A stretch of 7,905 nt of DNA from Eggerthella sp. CAG:209 (GTDB lineage: Bacteria; Actinomycetota; Coriobacteriia; Coriobacteriales; Eggerthellaceae): contig FR884632.1 in the NCBI GenBank assembly GCA_000436075.1, positions 21,687 to 29,591 of the forward strand, read 5' to 3'. The notes beneath the pieces are model-generated. The model did not search any database, was not told the DNA's origin, and saw nothing but the letters and a program-made list of their open reading frames with translations. Every line of letters starts with the position of its first letter. Position 1 is the stretch's first letter. Shown here in pieces: positions 6,664-7,905 of this stretch. The translations under genes and the position numbers were made by a program.

Positions 6664-7596
6664 CTAGTCGATGTAAATACTCGGAGAGGCAGATCGATCA
6701 AGCTGATGCCCGCGTACGTATTCGATAAAGTGCTCCACGCAGTACGGACGATAATTCTTGTCACAATAAACAAGGTATATCGTGTGGCAGTATCGGCGCT
6801 TTTCCAGCTCATTGTTGTATAGAGGTTTAACAACAATATCTTCCATCGTATGAGGGAAAAACGTGTCGAGCATTAATGCCAAATCTGAACCATTAGCTGC
6901 AAAGCCCGCAAGAATAGACTCATCCTCATACACATAGCGGACATCATCGATATCAAAGCTATCGAGCAAGTTTTTCACTGATTTTCCGAGAGGAACTTCG
7001 TCTCGATACGTAATAAGGGATTCGCCCTTCAAATCGCCAGGCGTCAGATACGGCTTCGAGGCCAAAGGCGAAGAGGGACTCATGGCAACAACAAGGTGCT
7101 GCTCAGCAACGGGAATCTGATGCAACTTATCGCTATACAGAGCGTCAAATGCGCAAAAAGCAACATCATGCTTTCCCTCGACAATTCCGCAAAGCAATTC
7201 TTGAGAAGGCTTCTGGTTGATGTTGAATTCGGTTTTTCGCTCATTAACCGAAGAATAGCCGTTCAGCAAGCGAGGAAGAAATTCCGTTTGAAGCGTGATG
7301 ATGCAGCCCAAATCGATTACGCCGCCATCACCTTCACCGGAATAGCCTTTCATGATGGCAATGCCCTTATCCAGCTGCTCCAACGAAGCATTTACATATT
7401 TGAGGAATTCTGCACCATACTTCGTAAGCTCCACATTACGACCCGCTTTTTGAAACAGGGAAACGCCCAGCTCTTGCTCAAGGGAAGAAATGGAACCAGA
7501 AAGGGTGGGTTGCGTAATGAAAAGCTCCTTGGCAGCCTTTGTGTAGTGCTGCAATTCGGCCAATTTACGAAAATAATAAAGCTGAGACAGATTCAT
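6664..7596 (-). CDS. LysR-family transcriptional regulator
   Basis: This is a DNA-binding regulator that normally works as a tetramer whose activity changes on binding a small molecule. The product has 310 residues, normal for the family. The N-terminal winged helix-turn-helix covers residues 1-60, with the turn helices in HYTKAAKELFITQPTLSGSI (17-36), then LEQELGVSLFQKAGRNVELT (39-58), followed by the linker helix. Residues about 88-300 form the periplasmic-binding-protein-like effector domain; its ligand cannot be told from sequence. The start is ATG 7596, next to the first family-typical residues (MNLSQLYYF). An AGGTGGAGG lies 11 nt upstream in the leader. The in-frame GTG at 7614 would overlap that site and is rejected. 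No divergent partner gene is in the window; the ABC-F operon downstream has its own candidate -10. The target is unknown and may be its own promoter or a gene elsewhere. Confidence 0.92.
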   Translation of the reverse strand: MNLSQLYYFRKLAELQHYTKAAKELFITQPTLSGSISSLEQELGVSLFQKAGRNVELTKYGAEFLKYVNASLEQLDKGIAIMKGYSGEGDGGVIDLGCIITLQTEFLPRLLNGYSSVNERKTEFNINQKPSQELLCGIVEGKHDVAFCAFDALYSDKLHQIPVAEQHLVVAMSPSSPLASKPYLTPGDLKGESLITYRDEVPLGKSVKNLLDSFDIDDVRYVYEDESILAGFAANGSDLALMLDTFFPHTMEDIVVKPLYNNELEKRRYCHTIYLVYCDKNYRPYCVEHFIEYVRGHQLDRSASPSIYID

Positions 7597-7607
7597 GCTT
7601 CCACGCG

Positions 7608-7616
7608 CCTCCACCT
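7608..7616 (-). promoter_or_regulatory. Ribosome binding site of the LysR gene
   Basis: The minus strand reads AGGTGGAGG, a good match to the anti-16S sequence, with 11 nt between its last G and the ATG at 7596. The spacing is slightly long. It decides against the in-frame GTG at 7614, which lies within this site. Confidence 0.55.
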
Positions 7617-7633
7617 AAGACAAAACGTTAGTA

Positions 7634-7639
7634 ATTATA
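7634..7639 (-). promoter_or_regulatory. -10 box of the LysR gene promoter
   Basis: A perfect TATAAT on the minus strand lies 37 nt before the ATG at 7596. A start about 7 nt downstream gives a leader of about 30 nt that contains the AGGTGGAGG ribosome site. The -35 position (about 7657-7662) reads AGCTTT and is poor, so the promoter may be weak or need an activator. Confidence 0.5.
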
Positions 7640-7880
7640 GCGTAAATCCGATAAATAAAGCTAAACCTATAAGCCAATCTTTGGTTTTATCGCAACAGCC
7701 ACAGTCATAATTGTCAAAATACGAGAATGCTTCTTTTCGCACCCCTCGCCAAACTCTATCGGGCACCTCACCTGCTCCGCAACAGCCACCTCCCCCGAAT
7801 AAGACGATAATCGTCACCCCTCCCCATCTTGTTAGGTAAACACAGGTCCGTCCCTGCTGCGAGCTTGCCTCGACAATCAA
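7635..7880 (-). CDS. Doubtful small cysteine-containing ORF upstream of the LysR gene
   Basis: I do not recognise this reading frame. It is open from the right edge of the window; possible starts are TTG 7880 (81 residues) or GTG 7766 (43 residues, with GGAG 8 nt upstream). It contains a Gly-Cys-Cys twice (GGGGCCGAGE and YDCGCCDKTK), encoded by an in-frame 12-base repeat, and ends in a short hydrophobic run (WLIGLALFIGFTL). Against it: the TTG start falls at the T-tract of a likely terminator, the stop overlaps the LysR -10 box, another frame is also open to the right edge, and no domain is visible. It may be non-coding, or the remnant of a decayed gene. Confidence 0.15.
   Translation of the reverse strand: MIVEASSQQGRTCVYLTRWGGVTIIVLFGGGGCCGAGEVPDRVWRGVRKEAFSYFDNYDCGCCDKTKDWLIGLALFIGFTL
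7649..7692. repeat. Imperfect dyad upstream of the LysR promoter
   Basis: Outer arms CGATAAA (7649-7655) and TTTATCG (7686-7692) are perfect inverted repeats. Inside them AAACC faces GGTTT, and CCAA-TCT-TTGG (7674-7684) forms a small hairpin. The element spans the expected -35 region of the LysR gene and the bases upstream. LysR regulators often control themselves from such sites, so it could be an operator, but the region is AT-rich and chance is possible. Confidence 0.25.
7691..7789. repeat. Two copies of a 12-base direct repeat
   Basis: CGCAACAGCCAC occurs at 7691-7702 and again at 7778-7789, 87 nt apart start to start. This is a multiple of three, so both copies encode the same Gly-Cys-Cys in the doubtful minus-strand frame. 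An exact 12-base repeat within 100 bases is unlikely by chance in non-repetitive DNA. It could be a duplicated binding site or reflect coding repetition. Confidence 0.5.
7835..7854 (-). repeat. Possible REP-like motif
   Basis: On the minus strand this segment contains GGGACGGACCTGTGTTTACC. From memory it resembles the GGGGACGGACCTGT-type motifs scattered in many genomes and linked to REP-associated tyrosine transposases. No transposase or clear partner repeat is in the window, so this may be a single decayed copy or a coincidence. Confidence 0.25.
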
Positions 7881-7905
7881 AACGAAAAGGGCCCTGGTTT
7901 CCCAG
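7877..7905 (-). terminator. Probable rho-independent terminator cut by the right edge
   Basis: The minus strand begins with CTGG-GAAA-CCAG, a stem with a GAAA loop. The 3' arm continues as CCAGGGCCC and is followed by TTTTCGTTTT. Only four bases of the 5' arm are inside the window; the stem would extend to nine pairs if GGGCC precedes the edge. It would end a minus-strand gene lying to the right, and the A-run on the other side could let it work in both directions. Confidence 0.5.

Noticed and set aside
7096..7710. A 204-codon plus-strand open frame that could be a divergent partner of the LysR gene
   Set aside because: It overlaps the N-terminal half of the LysR gene in antisense and reads through the LysR promoter. 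Its sequence has no recognisable fold.
7803..7815. A perfect GACGATAATCGTC palindrome
   Set aside because: Six-base arms with a one-base centre are expected about twice by chance in a window this size, and no second copy supports an operator here.
7640..7905. A riboswitch, tRNA or other structured RNA in the right-hand gap
   Set aside because: I looked for tRNA landmarks and for cobalamin, SAM, glycine and cyclic-dinucleotide core motifs on both strands and saw none that fit.

Overview
The window looks like ordinary core-genome DNA from a member of the Actinomycetota, most likely a moderate-GC Coriobacteriia (Eggerthellaceae-like) relative. This is inferred from the conserved order scpA-scpB-rluB, seen upstream of cmk-der in many actinobacteria, from the protein sequences and from base composition. 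I cannot name a species. All convincing genes lie on the minus strand, so transcription runs from right to left.

Right edge (about 7600-7905): a roughly 300-base gene-poor stretch. It holds what looks like the 3' half of a terminator for a gene beyond the edge, a motif resembling REP elements, an in-frame 12-base direct repeat, a doubtful small cysteine-containing ORF, and the promoter and leader of a LysR-family regulator (6664-7596). The regulator has no obvious target gene beside it in the window.

Main block (6488 down to 1): seven tightly packed genes, probably one operon. In order of transcription they are an ABC-F ATPase with a C-terminal coiled coil, trmL (tRNA wobble 2'-O-methyltransferase), scpA and scpB (the non-SMC subunits of the condensin-like SMC complex), rluB (rRNA pseudouridine synthase), tyrA (prephenate dehydrogenase with an ACT domain) and aroA (EPSP synthase, running off the left edge). 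Junctions are a 1-nt TAATG overlap, a 2-nt gap, a 4-nt ATGA overlap, and gaps of 8, 55 and 8 nt. The one sizeable gap, before tyrA, carries a plausible extended -10 promoter, so tyrA-aroA may have its own transcription start.

Functionally, the operon joins translation factors (ABC-F, TrmL, RluB), chromosome organisation (ScpAB) and aromatic amino-acid synthesis (AroA in the shared shikimate pathway, TyrA in the tyrosine branch). I found no convincing sign of a new defence, mobile or signalling system. The observations most worth a second look are the very short or absent leader of the ABC-F gene, the internal tyrA promoter, and the repeat-bearing region upstream of the LysR gene.
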